From: Mycolicibacter hiberniae
GTDB taxonomy: Bacteria > Actinomycetota > Actinomycetes > Mycobacteriales > Mycobacteriaceae
Assembly (NCBI RefSeq): GCF_010729485.1
Contig: NZ_AP022609.1
Span: 2,480,001-2,544,000, forward strand
Direction of reading: 5' to 3'
DNA: 64,000 nucleotides
In this document: in pieces, positions 17,463-27,246 of the stretch
Numbering within the stretch: the first letter of the stretch is position 1
How the letters are laid out: each line of letters opens with the position of its first letter
Notes under the pieces: model-generated
What the model saw: only the letters and a program-made list of their open reading frames with translations
The model's database searches: none
What the model was told of the DNA's origin: nothing
Position numbers and translations under genes: made by a program

Positions 17463-18181
17463 GAGCCGGGAATCTCCAGCCGGTAACCCATTCCCCGCAC
17501 GGCGTGCAGAATCTGCGGTCCCAGCGCCTCGAGTTTGCTGCGCAATGCATCCAGGTGAGCCTCAACCAGGTCCGGGTCCTCGGCCTCCTGGCCCCATACC
17601 GCGGTGAGAATCTGGCCGGCGCTGACGATGCGGCCGCGCTGTTCGACCAGAAAGACCAGAACCTGCAGCTCCGTGGCGGTCAGGTTCAAGGGTGCGCCTG
17701 ACCGGGAAGCCGCCCCGGCCTCGACGTCGATCGTGAGGTCCCCGACATTCAGCGCCGACGGCAGGCGCCCCCTGCGGCGCAGCACCGCGCCGACGCGGGC
17801 AACCAGCTCGGCGAGCTCGAACGGCTTGGCCACATAGTCGTCGGCGCCGTACTCGAGCCCCCGCAGCCGGTCGGAGAGCCCACCGCGAGCGGTGAGCAGC
17901 AGCACCGCTGCTTCGCCCCGCTTCACGATCACGTCCATCAGCGCAAAGCCGTCGCGGCCCGGCAGCATGACGTCCAGTACCACCAAGTCGGGCCGGAAGT
18001 CGTCCAGCACGTGCTCCAGCCCGTGCCCGTCCGGCATCGTGGCAATGACGTAGCCGGCATCGGACAGCGCCTCGCCGACCATCTCTCGGATTGTCTCGGA
18101 GTCCTCGACGACCAGCACTCGCGGCGTCCCAGTGCCGCCAGACCCGCCGCCGCGCCGCTCGGCGGGCCGGAAGTCGGTCAT
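17459..18181 (-). CDS. OmpR-family response regulator
   Basis: 240 residues: a receiver domain (VLVVEDSE acidic pocket, phosphoacceptor Asp70 in VVLDVMLPGRDG, conserved Lys in YVAKPFE) and a C-terminal winged helix (LNLTATELQVLVFLVEQRG, ending HAVRGMGYRLE). It is the partner of the downstream kinase gene, to which it is translationally coupled. Targets are unknown. Confidence 0.93.
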   Translation of the reverse strand: MTDFRPAERRGGGSGGTGTPRVLVVEDSETIREMVGEALSDAGYVIATMPDGHGLEHVLDDFRPDLVVLDVMLPGRDGFALMDVIVKRGEAAVLLLTARGGLSDRLRGLEYGADDYVAKPFELAELVARVGAVLRRRGRLPSALNVGDLTIDVEAGAASRSGAPLNLTATELQVLVFLVEQRGRIVSAGQILTAVWGQEAEDPDLVEAHLDALRSKLEALGPQILHAVRGMGYRLEIPGS

Positions 18182-18260
18182 GCTTCATTGATAACACTGT
18201 CGTGCGCGGATCGGAAAAGGCCTCCACGGTAACTGCGTTCAGAGCGTCGTTCCTCCCGGG

Positions 18261-19016
18261 CTACAGCAGGTACCCCTGCTCGGGTTGCGGCGCGGCGGGC
18301 GCGATCAGGTCGGGCGAGTTGTTGGCGACGCTGTTGACCAACGGCGAGACCTGGCGCAGCACCGTCCTCGGTGCCTCAAGTCCGCAGGTCAAAAGCCCGG
18401 TATCGATCGCACTGTCGGGGTCCAGCCAACGATCCCAATGGCTTTGGGCAAGCAACACCGGCATCCGGTCGTGGATGCCGGCCAGGTCGCCGACGGAGTC
18501 GGTGGTGATGACGGCCAGGCTCAGCACCGGCTCGGAGGTCTTGTGCGGTCGCCACACCGACCACAACCCGGCGGCGAACAGCGTCGCGCCGTCCCCGTGG
18601 ATGTAGAACGGGGTCTTGCGGGCTTTGCGGCCGGCCGGACCGCCGGACTCGGTGCGCCATTCGTAGTAGCCGTCCATGGGCACCAGACAGCGCCGATGGT
18701 CCGCGGCTGCCCGAAATGCCGGCGCGGTGGCGACCTTGTCCGCGCGGGCGTTGATCAGCAACCGCCCCCCGGGGGCCGGCCGGCCGTCGGCCCCGGCCCG
18801 GGTCCAGGGCGGAACCAGACCCCAGCGCATCTGTCGAAGGCGCCGCGTCGGCCGGTCACCGGGTTCGCCGTGCCTGCAGACCACCGCGATCACGTCGTCG
18901 GTGGGCGCCACGTTGTAGTTCGGCCCGGCGTAGCGCTCCGCCGGGATTTCGTTGATCGCGCCGATCCGCTCGGCCAGCATCGCCGGGTCGGTGGTCACCG
19001 CGAAACGCCCGCACAT
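18261..19016 (-). CDS. SRAP-domain abasic-site protein (HMCES/YedK type, Rv3226c-like)
   Basis: 251 residues starting MCGRF, so Cys2 becomes the N-terminal nucleophile after Met removal, as in HMCES/YedK proteins that form a thiazolidine crosslink with abasic sites in single-stranded DNA. Other family residues: Asn in YNVAPT, Glu in DGYYEWR, His in IHDRMPVLL. It protects DNA at abasic lesions. It matches Rv3226c. Confidence 0.9.
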   Translation of the reverse strand: MCGRFAVTTDPAMLAERIGAINEIPAERYAGPNYNVAPTDDVIAVVCRHGEPGDRPTRRLRQMRWGLVPPWTRAGADGRPAPGGRLLINARADKVATAPAFRAAADHRRCLVPMDGYYEWRTESGGPAGRKARKTPFYIHGDGATLFAAGLWSVWRPHKTSEPVLSLAVITTDSVGDLAGIHDRMPVLLAQSHWDRWLDPDSAIDTGLLTCGLEAPRTVLRQVSPLVNSVANNSPDLIAPAAPQPEQGYLL

Positions 19017-19263
19017 GCTTCCATGGTGACAGCTGCCCGGTGCGGTCGCGACCGCGAAACGAAACGGTTAACGGCAGGCGTGGAAGATGAACAGCAGGCG
19101 TCATCGAATCGACGGCTAAGCCTGGCCGATGAACATTCGATCCTTCGCGGTGAACAACGAGTGTGAGCGCTTTTCAGGCCCCCGTACAGGTGCTTACGCT
19201 GGCAGTGTTCTGCAAGTTTCCCGCAAGTTCCTGCACTCCCGTGCAGGCAAGGAGGAGTAAGAC
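19017..19263. other. Divergent region before PE gene
   Basis: This 247-bp region lies between the SRAP gene and the PE gene. No gene is seen. Near its end is an inverted repeat CCTGCAC-TCCC-GTGCAGG (19230-19247) directly before the ribosome site AAGGAGGAG (19249-19257). It also has two similar CGCAAGTT/TGCAAGTT words just upstream. The hairpin could affect PE translation. Confidence 0.45.
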
Positions 19264-19563
19264 GTGTCGACCGTTGTTGCGCAGCCGGAGGTCTTGGCTG
19301 CGAGCGCCCACGAGCTTCAGGCGATAACCGCGGAAATGGAGGCCGGCAACGCAGCTGCAGCGGTCCCGACGACCCAGATCATTCCGGCGGGCGCAGACCT
19401 GGTGTCCATTCTGACCGCCACCAGCTTCGCCGCACACGCCGAGCTCTACCAGCAGGTCGGTGCACGTGCTGTTGCCATGCAGCAGATGTTGGAGACCGTG
19501 CTGAGCATCAGCTCCGGGTCGTACGCCGCCACCGAGGCCGCCAACGCGGCCGCTCTGGGTTAA
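19264..19563 (+). CDS. PE-family protein
   Basis: 99 residues from GTG 19264 with a strong ribosome site. The helical hairpin starts with the PE signature (VVAQPEVLAASAHELQAI; PE at residues 8-9) and ends with the type VII secretion motif Y-x3-E (Tyr87 to Glu91, YAATE). It has only the PE domain. The PPE gene follows 14 bp later; PE and PPE form a heterodimer exported by an ESX system. Confidence 0.93.
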   Translation: MSTVVAQPEVLAASAHELQAITAEMEAGNAAAAVPTTQIIPAGADLVSILTATSFAAHAELYQQVGARAVAMQQMLETVLSISSGSYAATEAANAAALG

Positions 19564-19577
19564 GCGCAGGCAACGCA

Positions 19578-20816
19578 ATGGATTTCGGCATGTTGCCGCC
19601 CGAGATCAACTCGGCGTTGATGTACGCGGGCGCCGGCTCGGCCCCGCTGTGGGCCGCTTCGCGGGCCTGGGAGAGCTTGGCCGCGGGCATCTACTCGACG
19701 GCCGCGAGCTACACGACGGCGCTGGCCGACCTGACCGCTGAGTGGCAGGGCCCGGCGGCAGCGGCCATGACGAACGCGTTTGCGCCGCACCTGGAATGGC
19801 TGAACCGGGCGGCCGCCCAGGCCGAGCAGGTGGCAGCGCAGGCTGGTGCTGCGGCGGCGGCTCATGACGCGGCGTTTGCCGCAACGGTGCCGCCGGCGGT
19901 GGTCGAAGCCAACCGCGAGACGTTGATGGCGCTGCTGGCGACCAACATCCTCGGACAGAACACTCCGGCGATCGCGGCCACCGAAGCCGCCTACGGCGAG
20001 ATGTGGGTGCAGGACGCCGCCACGATGTACAGCTACGCCGGCCAGTCGGCGGCCGCGACGACGCTGCCGCCGTTCACGCCGCCGGCACCCACCGTCAACC
20101 CGGCCGGGGTGGCGGCACAGGAGGCCGCGGTTGCGCTGGCGGCCGGATCGGCCACCGCCACCGACGCCGACACGTTGACCGCCCTGACCACGGCGCTGCC
20201 CGGCCGGTTGGGCAACCTCGCCGGCCCGGCCTTGTCCGGTCTCGTCGAGGACTTGCAGAATCCGTTCACCCTGGACGGGTCGAGTATCACCTTCAACGGT
20301 GTGCTCGGCGACTTCATGCGGGGTTTGACCGGGTCGGAAACGCTGAGCGCGTCGAGCCCGATGGACATGTTCATCCGGATGGTGTCGCCGGCCCGCCTGT
20401 TCACCACGACCTTCAAAGACATCGACGGGTTGTCCCACTCGATGTTCCCCGTGGCGAAGGTCGCCGAAGGAGCTTCCAAGCTCGCCGAAGGAGCCGCCAA
20501 AGCAGCCGAAGGCGCGGCCAAGGGCCTCGGTGCCGGTATCTCGGGCACCATCGGCAAGGCCTCGCTGGTGGGACCGCTCTCGGTGCCGCAGACCTGGGCC
20601 GCTGCCGTGCCCGCGGCCGCAACCCAAGCCGCAACGGCGCAGCTCAGCGGCCTGGGGGCAGCAGGCGCGGCCGGGGCCGGTGGCGCCGCCCACACAATGG
20701 GCGGAATTCCAATGGCGGGCGCCGGCGGTGCCGGCCGCGGCGGCTTCGGTGCCTTCGGCACTCCGCGTTACGGGTTCCGGCCGATGGTGGTCGGACGTCC
20801 CCCGGCCGGAGGCTGA
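19578..20816 (+). CDS. PPE-family protein, SVP subgroup
   Basis: 412 residues. The PPE domain (about 1-180) starts MDFGMLPPEINSALMYAGAG, with the W-x-G turn at W56-G58. The C-terminal part carries GPLSVPQTW (332-340), which places it in the PPE-SVP subgroup, usually ESX-5 substrates. A helical stretch near 296-316 repeats AEGAxK three times. The PE/PPE pair is inserted between the SRAP gene and aroA, a place where M. tuberculosis has no such pair. Confidence 0.93.
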   Translation: MDFGMLPPEINSALMYAGAGSAPLWAASRAWESLAAGIYSTAASYTTALADLTAEWQGPAAAAMTNAFAPHLEWLNRAAAQAEQVAAQAGAAAAAHDAAFAATVPPAVVEANRETLMALLATNILGQNTPAIAATEAAYGEMWVQDAATMYSYAGQSAAATTLPPFTPPAPTVNPAGVAAQEAAVALAAGSATATDADTLTALTTALPGRLGNLAGPALSGLVEDLQNPFTLDGSSITFNGVLGDFMRGLTGSETLSASSPMDMFIRMVSPARLFTTTFKDIDGLSHSMFPVAKVAEGASKLAEGAAKAAEGAAKGLGAGISGTIGKASLVGPLSVPQTWAAAVPAAATQAATAQLSGLGAAGAAGAGGAAHTMGGIPMAGAGGAGRGGFGAFGTPRYGFRPMVVGRPPAGG

Positions 20817-21022
20817 CCCCCTAGCTCCTGGGCCGATCGCGACGCCCCGCGATCGGTCCCCCACCCCTATCGATGCCGCGCCATGACCTGCTCTGGCGCG
20901 GCATCGGCGTGCTGGTGGCGCAACGCGGACAGCACATGGCACGCCGGCAACCCCCGCCGGCGGCGGCCCGACCGCGCGCCGATATCAGCGACCCGGTCCG
21001 ACGCTGGCAGGATGAGACCGTG
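20817..21022. other. Intergenic region before aroA
   Basis: 206 bp between the PPE stop and the aroA start. No gene is recognised although the aroA frame is open through it. It must hold the aroA promoter; no clear boxes were found. Confidence 0.35.
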
Positions 21023-22312
21023 ATGAATTGGCCGGCGCCTACGCCTACCGCTGCTATCGACGCGACGGTGACCGTGCCCGGTTCGAAGTCGCAGACCAAT
21101 CGGGCGTTGGTCCTGGCCGCACTGGCGGCCGATCGCGGCAGCGGTGTCTCCACCCTGTCCGGCGCCCTGCGCAGCCGCGACACCGACCTGATGCTCGACG
21201 CACTGCGGGCGCTGGGCCTGCGCGTCGAGGCCGTGGCGCACCACGTGACGGTCAGCGGCAAGATCGACCCCGAGCCGGACATCCGGTTGAACTGCGGTTT
21301 GGCAGGTACCGTGCTGCGGTTCGTGCCTCCGCTGGCCGCCCTGGGCACGGTCACCGTCACGTTCGACGGGGACGAGCAGGCCCGGGCCCGCCCGATTGCA
21401 CCACTGTTGGATGCGATGCGCAGCCTGGGCATCGCGGTCGACGGCGACGGGTTGCCGTTCGGGGTCCACGGCACCGGGTCGGTGGCCGGTGGCACGGTGG
21501 CGATCGACGCCTCGGCGTCCTCGCAGTTCGTCTCCGGCCTGCTGCTGGCTGCGGCGGCGTTCGACGACGGGCTGACCGTGGTGCACACCGGGGCGAGCCT
21601 GCCGTCCGCGCCGCACATCGCGATGACGGTGGCGATGCTGCGCCAGGCCGGTATCGACGTGGACGACGCCACCGCGAACCGCTGGCGGGTCGAGCCGGCG
21701 ACGGCGGCAGCCCGCAACTGGGACATCGAGCCGGACCTGTCCAACGCCACCCCGTTCCTGGCTGCCGCCGTGGTCACCGGAGGACGGGTGCGTATCGCCG
21801 GCTGGCCCGCCGTCGGCGTCCAGCCCAGCGCGGCCATCATCGAGATCATCGGCGCCACCGGCGCTCGGGTGAGCCACACCGACGCGCACCTTGAGGTGCA
21901 GGGCCCAGACGGTTACGGCGGCTTCGACGTGGATCTGCGGGCCGTCGGCGAGCTCACCCCGACGGTGGCTGCGCTGGCAGCCTTGGCCGATCCCGGGTCG
22001 GTGTCGCGGCTGAGCGGCATCGCGCATCTGCGCGGCCACGAGACCGACCGCCTCGCGGCGCTGACAACCGAGATCAACCGGTTGGGCGGCCAGGCCGTCG
22101 AGACCGACGACGGCCTGGTGATCACCGCCACCGAGCTGCACGGCGGGACGTGGCACTCCTACGCCGACCATCGGATGGCCACCGCCGGTGCGATTCTGGG
22201 GCTAAGGGTGCCCGGCGTGGAGGTCGAAGACATCGAGACCACCGCCAAGACCCTGCCGGCGTTTCCCCGAATGTGGGCCGAGATGCTCGCCGATGCGGGA
22301 GCCGGGGCTTGA
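21023..22312 (+). CDS. aroA: EPSP synthase AroA
   Basis: 429 residues from ATG 21023 (a GTG lies directly before it). Shows the family motifs [25 protein letters not shown], the [11 protein letters not shown] loop, [35 protein letters not shown] and YADHRMA. It makes 5-enolpyruvylshikimate 3-phosphate in the shikimate pathway. The stop overlaps the TTG start of rsgA. Matches Rv3227. Confidence 0.95.
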   Translation: MNWPAPTPTAAIDATVTVPGSKSQTNRALVLAALAADRGSGVSTLSGALRSRDTDLMLDALRALGLRVEAVAHHVTVSGKIDPEPDIRLNCGLAGTVLRFVPPLAALGTVTVTFDGDEQARARPIAPLLDAMRSLGIAVDGDGLPFGVHGTGSVAGGTVAIDASASSQFVSGLLLAAAAFDDGLTVVHTGASLPSAPHIAMTVAMLRQAGIDVDDATANRWRVEPATAAARNWDIEPDLSNATPFLAAAVVTGGRVRIAGWPAVGVQPSAAIIEIIGATGARVSHTDAHLEVQGPDGYGGFDVDLRAVGELTPTVAALAALADPGSVSRLSGIAHLRGHETDRLAALTTEINRLGGQAVETDDGLVITATELHGGTWHSYADHRMATAGAILGLRVPGVEVEDIETTAKTLPAFPRMWAEMLADAGAGA

Positions 22313-23292
22313 AGCCGGAGGACTACGACGAGTCCGACGTCAAAGTCCGCTCCGGCCGCGGATCGCGGCCGCGCACCAAAATCCGCCCGGGGCACGCCGA
22401 CGCCCGTTCGGCGATGGTCGTCAGTGTGGACCGCGGCCGCTGGGGCTGCGTTTTGGACGGGGATCCGGCCGACCGGCAAGTCACCGCGATGCGGGCCCGC
22501 GAGCTGGGCCGTACCCCGATCGTGGTCGGCGACCGCGTCGACGTGGTGGGCGACCTGTCCGGGCAGCCGGACACGCTGGCCCGGATCGTGCGACGCAGAC
22601 CCCGGCGAACGGTCTTGCGGCGCACCGCCGATGACACCGACCCCACTGAGCGGGTGGTGGTCGCCAACGCCGATCAGCTGCTCATGGTGGTGGCGCTGGC
22701 CGACCCGCCGCCACGGACCGGTCTGGTCGAACGGGCCCTGATCGCCGCCTACGCCGGAGGCCTGGCGCCGATTCTGTGCCTCACCAAGACCGACCTGGCC
22801 GATCCGGAACCGTTCGCCGGTCAATTCGCCGACCTGGACCTCACGATCGTGACCGCGGGCCGCGACGACCCGCTCGACGCCGTCGCTCCCCTACTGGAGT
22901 CGAAAGTGACCGTGCTGTTGGGCCACTCCGGTGTCGGCAAATCCACGCTGGTGAATCGCCTTGTCCCAGATGCTGACCGGGCCGTGGGGCGGGTCACCGA
23001 CATCGGCCGGGGCCGGCATACGTCCACTCAGTCGGTAGCCCTGCGGCTGGCGGACTCCGGCTGGGTGATCGACACCCCGGGGATTCGCTCGTTCGGCCTG
23101 GCCCATATTGCGCCCGACGACGTGTTGCTGGCGTTCTCCGACCTGGCCGAGGCCATCGCCGATTGTCCGCGCGGCTGCGGCCATCTGGGTCCGCCCGCCG
23201 ATCCCGAATGCGCGCTGGACAACCTGACGGGGGCGGCGCAGCGCCGGGTCGCGGCGGCCCGCCGGTTGCTCACAGTGTTGCGCGAGGGCTGA
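22309..23292 (+). CDS. rsgA: Ribosome small subunit-dependent GTPase RsgA
   Basis: 327 residues from a TTG at 22309 that overlaps the aroA stop (TTGA). It has the circularly permuted GTPase order: LTKTD (G4) first, then [14 protein letters not shown] (G1), RGRHTST, and DTPGIRSFG (G3). An N-terminal OB-like part and a C-terminal zinc site ([10 protein letters not shown]...EC) are present. It assists 30S subunit maturation. Matches Rv3228 and is in an operon with aroA. Confidence 0.92.
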   Translation: MKPEDYDESDVKVRSGRGSRPRTKIRPGHADARSAMVVSVDRGRWGCVLDGDPADRQVTAMRARELGRTPIVVGDRVDVVGDLSGQPDTLARIVRRRPRRTVLRRTADDTDPTERVVVANADQLLMVVALADPPPRTGLVERALIAAYAGGLAPILCLTKTDLADPEPFAGQFADLDLTIVTAGRDDPLDAVAPLLESKVTVLLGHSGVGKSTLVNRLVPDADRAVGRVTDIGRGRHTSTQSVALRLADSGWVIDTPGIRSFGLAHIAPDDVLLAFSDLAEAIADCPRGCGHLGPPADPECALDNLTGAAQRRVAAARRLLTVLREG

Positions 23293-23317
23293 CCGGTCGC
23301 TTTTGGCTTCCGCCGGA

Positions 23318-24577
23318 TCAGGCGGCCAACTCGGCCTGCCGGCCGCTGCGCCAGCCCCGCACCGCATTGATAGCCGACTTTAGACCGCGACGGCGCCCGG
23401 TCATCGGATCCACCCGCGAGAATCCCGGCCCGAGTTCGGCGAACATCTTCTCGCTGCGCGTTTCCGGCGCATCATCGGAGGTGTCGTGCAGGAAGCGGTC
23501 CGGCAGAGACAGTTTGGCGATGGTGCGCCAGGTTTTGCCGTACTGCACCAGGAACGGCCCGGAGGTGTAGGGCAGGTCGTAGCGCTCGCACACTGCTCGC
23601 ACCCGCTCGGCGATCTCGGGGTAGCGGTTGCTCGGCAGATCGGGGAACAGGTGATGCTCGATCTGGTGCGACAGGCTGCCGCTGAAGAACCGCATCGCCG
23701 GCCCGGCGTCGATGTTGGCACTTCCCAGCAGTTGCCGGAGGTACCACTGCCCCTGCGACTCACCGGCCATGTCGGTTTTGGTGAATTTCTCTGCGCCGTC
23801 GGGGAAATGGCCGCAGAAGATGATGGCGTTGGCCCACACGTTACGAATCACGTTGGCGATCGCGTTGGCCTTCACCGTGGAGGCGAACGATGCGCGGGGC
23901 GACAAGGAGGTCAGGGCCGGAAACGCGATGTAGTCCTTGAACACCTGCCGGCCGGCCTTGCCGCCGAACTCCCGCAGCCGCACCAATATCGCCTGGCGGT
24001 TGTTGCGACCCTTGAAGATCTTGCCGATCTCCAAGTGCTGCAACGCGATACCCCACTCGAACCCGATCGCCAACATGGCGTTGTAGAACAGGTTGAATAT
24101 GTTGAAGCGCTTCCAGGGATTGTCGCGAGTGACCCTTAGCAGGCCGTAGCCCACGTCGTCGTCCATCCCGAGGATGTTGGTGTACTTGTGGTGGGCGAAG
24201 TTGTGGGTGAAGCGCCAGTGCTTGGAGTAGCCGGCCATATCCCATTCCCAACCGGTGGAATGGATCTCCGGATCGTTCATCCAGTCCCACTGGCCGTGCA
24301 TGACGTTGTGGCCGATCTCCATGTTCTCGACAACCTTGGCCACGGCCAGGGTCGCCGTACCGGTCCAGCGCGCCCAGCGCCGATCCCCGGCCGCCAGTAG
24401 CACCCGACCGGTCACCTCAAGCAGTCGCTGAGCCGCGATGGTGCGGTGGATGTAGCGCGCGTCGCGCTCGCCCCGGCTGGCCTCGACGTCTCGGCGAATG
24501 GCGTCCAGTTCCGCAGCGAGGTTCGCCACATCGGCGTCACTGAGGTGCGCAAACACCTCGACGTCGGTTACCGCCAT
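23318..24577 (-). CDS. desA3: Stearoyl-CoA delta-9 desaturase DesA3
   Basis: 419 residues of the membrane fatty acyl desaturase family. The three histidine boxes are HNVMH (90-94), HNFAHH (125-130) and QIEHH (about residue 318). It inserts the delta-9 double bond into stearoyl-CoA using electrons from the NADPH reductase encoded by the next gene upstream on the same strand. Ribosome site GGAGGA. Matches Rv3229c. Its promoter region has an array of inverted repeats shared with that reductase gene. Confidence 0.94.
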   Translation of the reverse strand: MAVTDVEVFAHLSDADVANLAAELDAIRRDVEASRGERDARYIHRTIAAQRLLEVTGRVLLAAGDRRWARWTGTATLAVAKVVENMEIGHNVMHGQWDWMNDPEIHSTGWEWDMAGYSKHWRFTHNFAHHKYTNILGMDDDVGYGLLRVTRDNPWKRFNIFNLFYNAMLAIGFEWGIALQHLEIGKIFKGRNNRQAILVRLREFGGKAGRQVFKDYIAFPALTSLSPRASFASTVKANAIANVIRNVWANAIIFCGHFPDGAEKFTKTDMAGESQGQWYLRQLLGSANIDAGPAMRFFSGSLSHQIEHHLFPDLPSNRYPEIAERVRAVCERYDLPYTSGPFLVQYGKTWRTIAKLSLPDRFLHDTSDDAPETRSEKMFAELGPGFSRVDPMTGRRRGLKSAINAVRGWRSGRQAELAA

Positions 24578-24611
24578 CTAACTTCCTCCAGGAAACACTC
24601 TACCGTTTTTA

Positions 24612-24646
24612 CCTACGCTATCGTAACCTACGTCAACGTAGGTTAC
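24612..24646. promoter_or_regulatory. Operator array upstream of desA3
   Basis: CCTACGCTATCGTAACC at 24612-24628 is followed directly by a perfect 10-bp inverted repeat GTAACCTACG-TCAA-CGTAGGTTAC (24623-24646). The first element recurs upstream of the reductase gene with two mismatches. This suggests cooperative binding of a TetR-like repressor. Confidence 0.7.
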
Positions 24647-24659
24647 CAGCGGGTAACCG

Positions 24660-25805
24660 TCAGGCGTCCAGTTGGCAATCGCCGGCCGCGGCGCTCACAC
24701 AGGTCTGCACCCGGGTGCCGGCCTCGTGGTCGACACCGGTGCGTAGATCCCGCACCTGCCCGGACACCAGCGTCACCACGCATGATTGGCAGATGCCCAT
24801 CCGGCATCCGAACGGCATCAGCACTCCGGCGCCCTCGCCGGCCTCGAGCAGAGTGGTTGCCGCATCCGCCGCGACGCTCTTCCCGCTGGCAGCGAAGGTG
24901 ACGGTGCCACCGCCCTCGACCGCCCCGGTACGCGCCACCGAGAACCGCTCGACATGCAGGCGCTCGGCGATCCCCTCGGTCGACCAGAGACGCTCGGCGT
25001 CGCCCAGCATCGCCGCCGGCCCGCACGCCCAGGTCTGACGCTCCCGCCAGTCGGGCACCGCACTGTCGAGGGCTTCCGGGCCACGCAGCTGCAGCCGGCC
25101 CTGGTCGCGCGTGCTGCGCAGCAGCAGCCGGTAACCGGGATTGTCCTGCGCCAGGCGGTCCAGCTCATCGGCGAACAGCGCGTCTGCCGCGGTCGGGGCC
25201 GAGTGCAGGTGAACGACGTTGCCCAGGTCGCCCCGCCGGGCCAGAGAGCGCAACATCGCCATGACCGGGGTGATCCCCGATCCCGCGGTGAGGAACAAAA
25301 CCGAGGCCGGCGCCGGATCGGGCAACACGAACTCCCCCTGCGGGGCGGCCAGTCGCACGATGGTCCCGGCCGCAACGCCGTCCACCAGGTGACTGGACAA
25401 AAAACCCTCCGGCATCGCCTTGACGGTGATCGCGATGGTGCGGGCGCCGCTCACCGGCGCCGACGTGAGCGAGTAGGAACGCCAGCGCCACCGCCCGTCC
25501 ACCAGCAGGCCGATACCGATGTATTGACCGGGCCGATAGTCGAACTGGAAGCCCCAGCCGGGCTTGATGACCAGCGTCGCCGAATCCGCGGTCTCCCGCC
25601 GGACCTCCACCACGCGCCCGCGCAGTTCGCGGGCCGACCACAACGGGTTAGCCAGCCGCAGATAGTCATCCGGCAGCAACGGCGTGGTGATCTGCGTGGC
25701 GAGGCGACGTAATGCGTTCCACGCCGGATGCCGCTCGGCCCCCGCGGCCGTCGCCCGTTTGGTGTCGCCGAGCCGCGCGACGATGGCCGATTGCTTTTTG
25801 CTCAC
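24660..25805 (-). CDS. DesA3 electron-transfer oxidoreductase (Rv3230c-like)
   Basis: 381 residues from GTG 25805. FAD-binding domain ([22 protein letters not shown]), NADPH-binding domain ([25 protein letters not shown]) and a C-terminal plant-type ferredoxin with CRMGICQSC and a fourth Cys in QTCVSA. It passes electrons from NADPH to the DesA3 desaturase. It has its own promoter region, 82 bp separate it from desA3. Confidence 0.93.
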   Translation of the reverse strand: MSKKQSAIVARLGDTKRATAAGAERHPAWNALRRLATQITTPLLPDDYLRLANPLWSARELRGRVVEVRRETADSATLVIKPGWGFQFDYRPGQYIGIGLLVDGRWRWRSYSLTSAPVSGARTIAITVKAMPEGFLSSHLVDGVAAGTIVRLAAPQGEFVLPDPAPASVLFLTAGSGITPVMAMLRSLARRGDLGNVVHLHSAPTAADALFADELDRLAQDNPGYRLLLRSTRDQGRLQLRGPEALDSAVPDWRERQTWACGPAAMLGDAERLWSTEGIAERLHVERFSVARTGAVEGGGTVTFAASGKSVAADAATTLLEAGEGAGVLMPFGCRMGICQSCVVTLVSGQVRDLRTGVDHEAGTRVQTCVSAAAGDCQLDA

Positions 25806-25838
25806 GACGATGTCCCTGTTCGCTACCGGATGGATGAA

Positions 25839-25855
25839 CCTACGGTACCGTAACC
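25839..25855. promoter_or_regulatory. Operator upstream of the DesA3 reductase gene
   Basis: CCTACGGTACCGTAACC, containing a perfect 12-bp palindrome TACGGTACCGTA, lies 34 bp before the GTG. It differs from the element before desA3 at two positions of 17, so the two genes are probably controlled by one regulator. Confidence 0.7.
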
Positions 25856-25869
25856 TAGCTCAGGCGGCA

Positions 25870-26379
25870 TCAGAGCAGGTCAAGCAGGAACGGCAGCTCC
25901 TGGGTGGCGTACCAGGCCAGGTCGTGGTCCTGGGCGTCGCCGATTGTCAGCTCGGCGTCCTCGTCTCCGAGATCGGCGTCGTCGATCACCGCCAGCGCCG
26001 CGCGTACAGCCGGCTCGGCAGCGGCGTTGTCCACATACGCCGCGACCACGTCGGTGAATGCCACCGGACCCGCCAGCCGGACCACGGCGGCGTCCAGGTC
26101 GGGGCGGACCGTGACGCCCTCGACTTCGGCGACCAGCACCGCCCGGCGAACCGGCAGCTTCTCGGCAGCCGGATCGGTCGCGGCAGCACCGAGCAGCCGC
26201 AGGGACGCCAGCGCCGCCTCGGCGAGCGCGACCTCGGCCAGCTCGTCCTCATCGCCGTGGGCGTAGGCCTCCCGCAGCGCCGGGGTCACCGCGAACGCCG
26301 TCCCGCTGACCGGACGCAGTGAGCCGTCGGCGACCAGCTGGGCCAGCATGGCCAGCGTCGCCGGGATGTAAACCCGCAT
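25870..26379 (-). CDS. DUF6912-type protein (Rv3231c-like)
   Basis: 169 residues starting MRVYIPATLAMLAQLVADG. Mixed alpha/beta, acidic (ELAEVALAEAALASLRLLG, LAVIDDADLGDEDAELTIG), no signal peptide or membrane segment. It corresponds to Rv3231c, conserved in mycobacteria with unknown role. It is the last gene that follows the M. tuberculosis order in this window. Confidence 0.82.
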   Translation of the reverse strand: MRVYIPATLAMLAQLVADGSLRPVSGTAFAVTPALREAYAHGDEDELAEVALAEAALASLRLLGAAATDPAAEKLPVRRAVLVAEVEGVTVRPDLDAAVVRLAGPVAFTDVVAAYVDNAAAEPAVRAALAVIDDADLGDEDAELTIGDAQDHDLAWYATQELPFLLDLL

Positions 26380-26600
26380 GAGCCAGACCTTAGCCCGCCG
26401 GCGCGGCAGACGATTGTTCGCCGTGGTTCAGCGGCCACCTTCCGCCGACGCGCGTCGACCTCGGCTTCACCCCGGCAAGGCAGCAACGGCCGGCGAAAAT
26501 TGTTCCGGTGAACGAGAATTCGTCAACGGTCCGATTCGCCGGAGTCATAGCCTTTCCGCGCGGTCGCGACGACGATCACCAGAATCCAGGAGCACAGTCC

Positions 26601-27185
26601 GTGAATGACCCAGTGATCGGATCCAGGCCATCAGAGCAGCGAGGCCGGATCGCAAGGGCCGCCCTTCAACAGGCAGCCAACGGCTACGAGTCGGTGCACA
26701 TCAGATCCGTCGCCAAATCAGCCGGCGTATCCCCCACCGCTGTGTACCAACACTTCTGTTCGAAAGATGACCTGCTGGTCGACTGCCTGAACACCTGGCT
26801 GAGCAATTTCAAAGCCTCGGCGCCACTGGCTCCGCTGCGCCCAGCCCATCCCTACCGTCGGCTGATCATCGTTGTCGCCTCCCTCACCGAACAGATGTCG
26901 TTGACGCCGCGATTTGCCGAAGCCGTGGCACGCGCCTACCTACACGCCGCCGGTTCGGCCGCCCGCAGAGCCACGGCCGTGCGGGAAGGCCTGGTGGAGA
27001 TCCTTGCCGACGCGTTGAACCACCAAGATCCCGCCAGCCACGAACACGTCCGCCAAGTCGCTGCACTTGTCGCCGATGTGTGGCTCACAAACCTCCTGGC
27101 GATCGCACAAAATCGGACGACACCAGACGAACTACGGCGTCATCTCGAAAGAGCCATCGCGGCCATCTACAACAACGACGCGTAG
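26601..27185 (+). CDS. TetR-family regulator, KstR-like
   Basis: 194 residues from GTG 26601, chosen because AGGAG lies 8 nt upstream; an ATG at 26508 has no ribosome site. HTH: GYESVHIRSVAKSAGVSPTA then VYQHFCSKDDLL. The C-terminal domain (RLIIVVASLTEQMSLTPRFA, EAVARAYLHA, VADVWLTNLLAI) closely resembles KstR, the cholesterol-catabolism repressor. No KstR-type TNNAACNNGTTNNA site was recognised nearby. It stands at the left edge of the steroid cluster. Confidence 0.85.
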   Translation: MNDPVIGSRPSEQRGRIARAALQQAANGYESVHIRSVAKSAGVSPTAVYQHFCSKDDLLVDCLNTWLSNFKASAPLAPLRPAHPYRRLIIVVASLTEQMSLTPRFAEAVARAYLHAAGSAARRATAVREGLVEILADALNHQDPASHEHVRQVAALVADVWLTNLLAIAQNRTTPDELRRHLERAIAAIYNNDA

Positions 27186-27246
27186 CAGCAGACAGCAGAT
27201 TCCTGGTCCAGTTCGCAGCGGATGGCACCGTGTGGTCATGCCGCGA

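Noticed and set aside
19560..20942. Long minus-strand open frame of 460 codons across the PPE gene
   Set aside because: Low-complexity mirror of the Ala/Gly-rich PPE coding sequence; no protein-like composition.
26380..26600. KstR-type operator before the TetR gene
   Set aside because: No TNNAACNNGTTNNA palindrome was found; an island-like GGTTCAGCGG word at 26425-26434 has no suitable -10.
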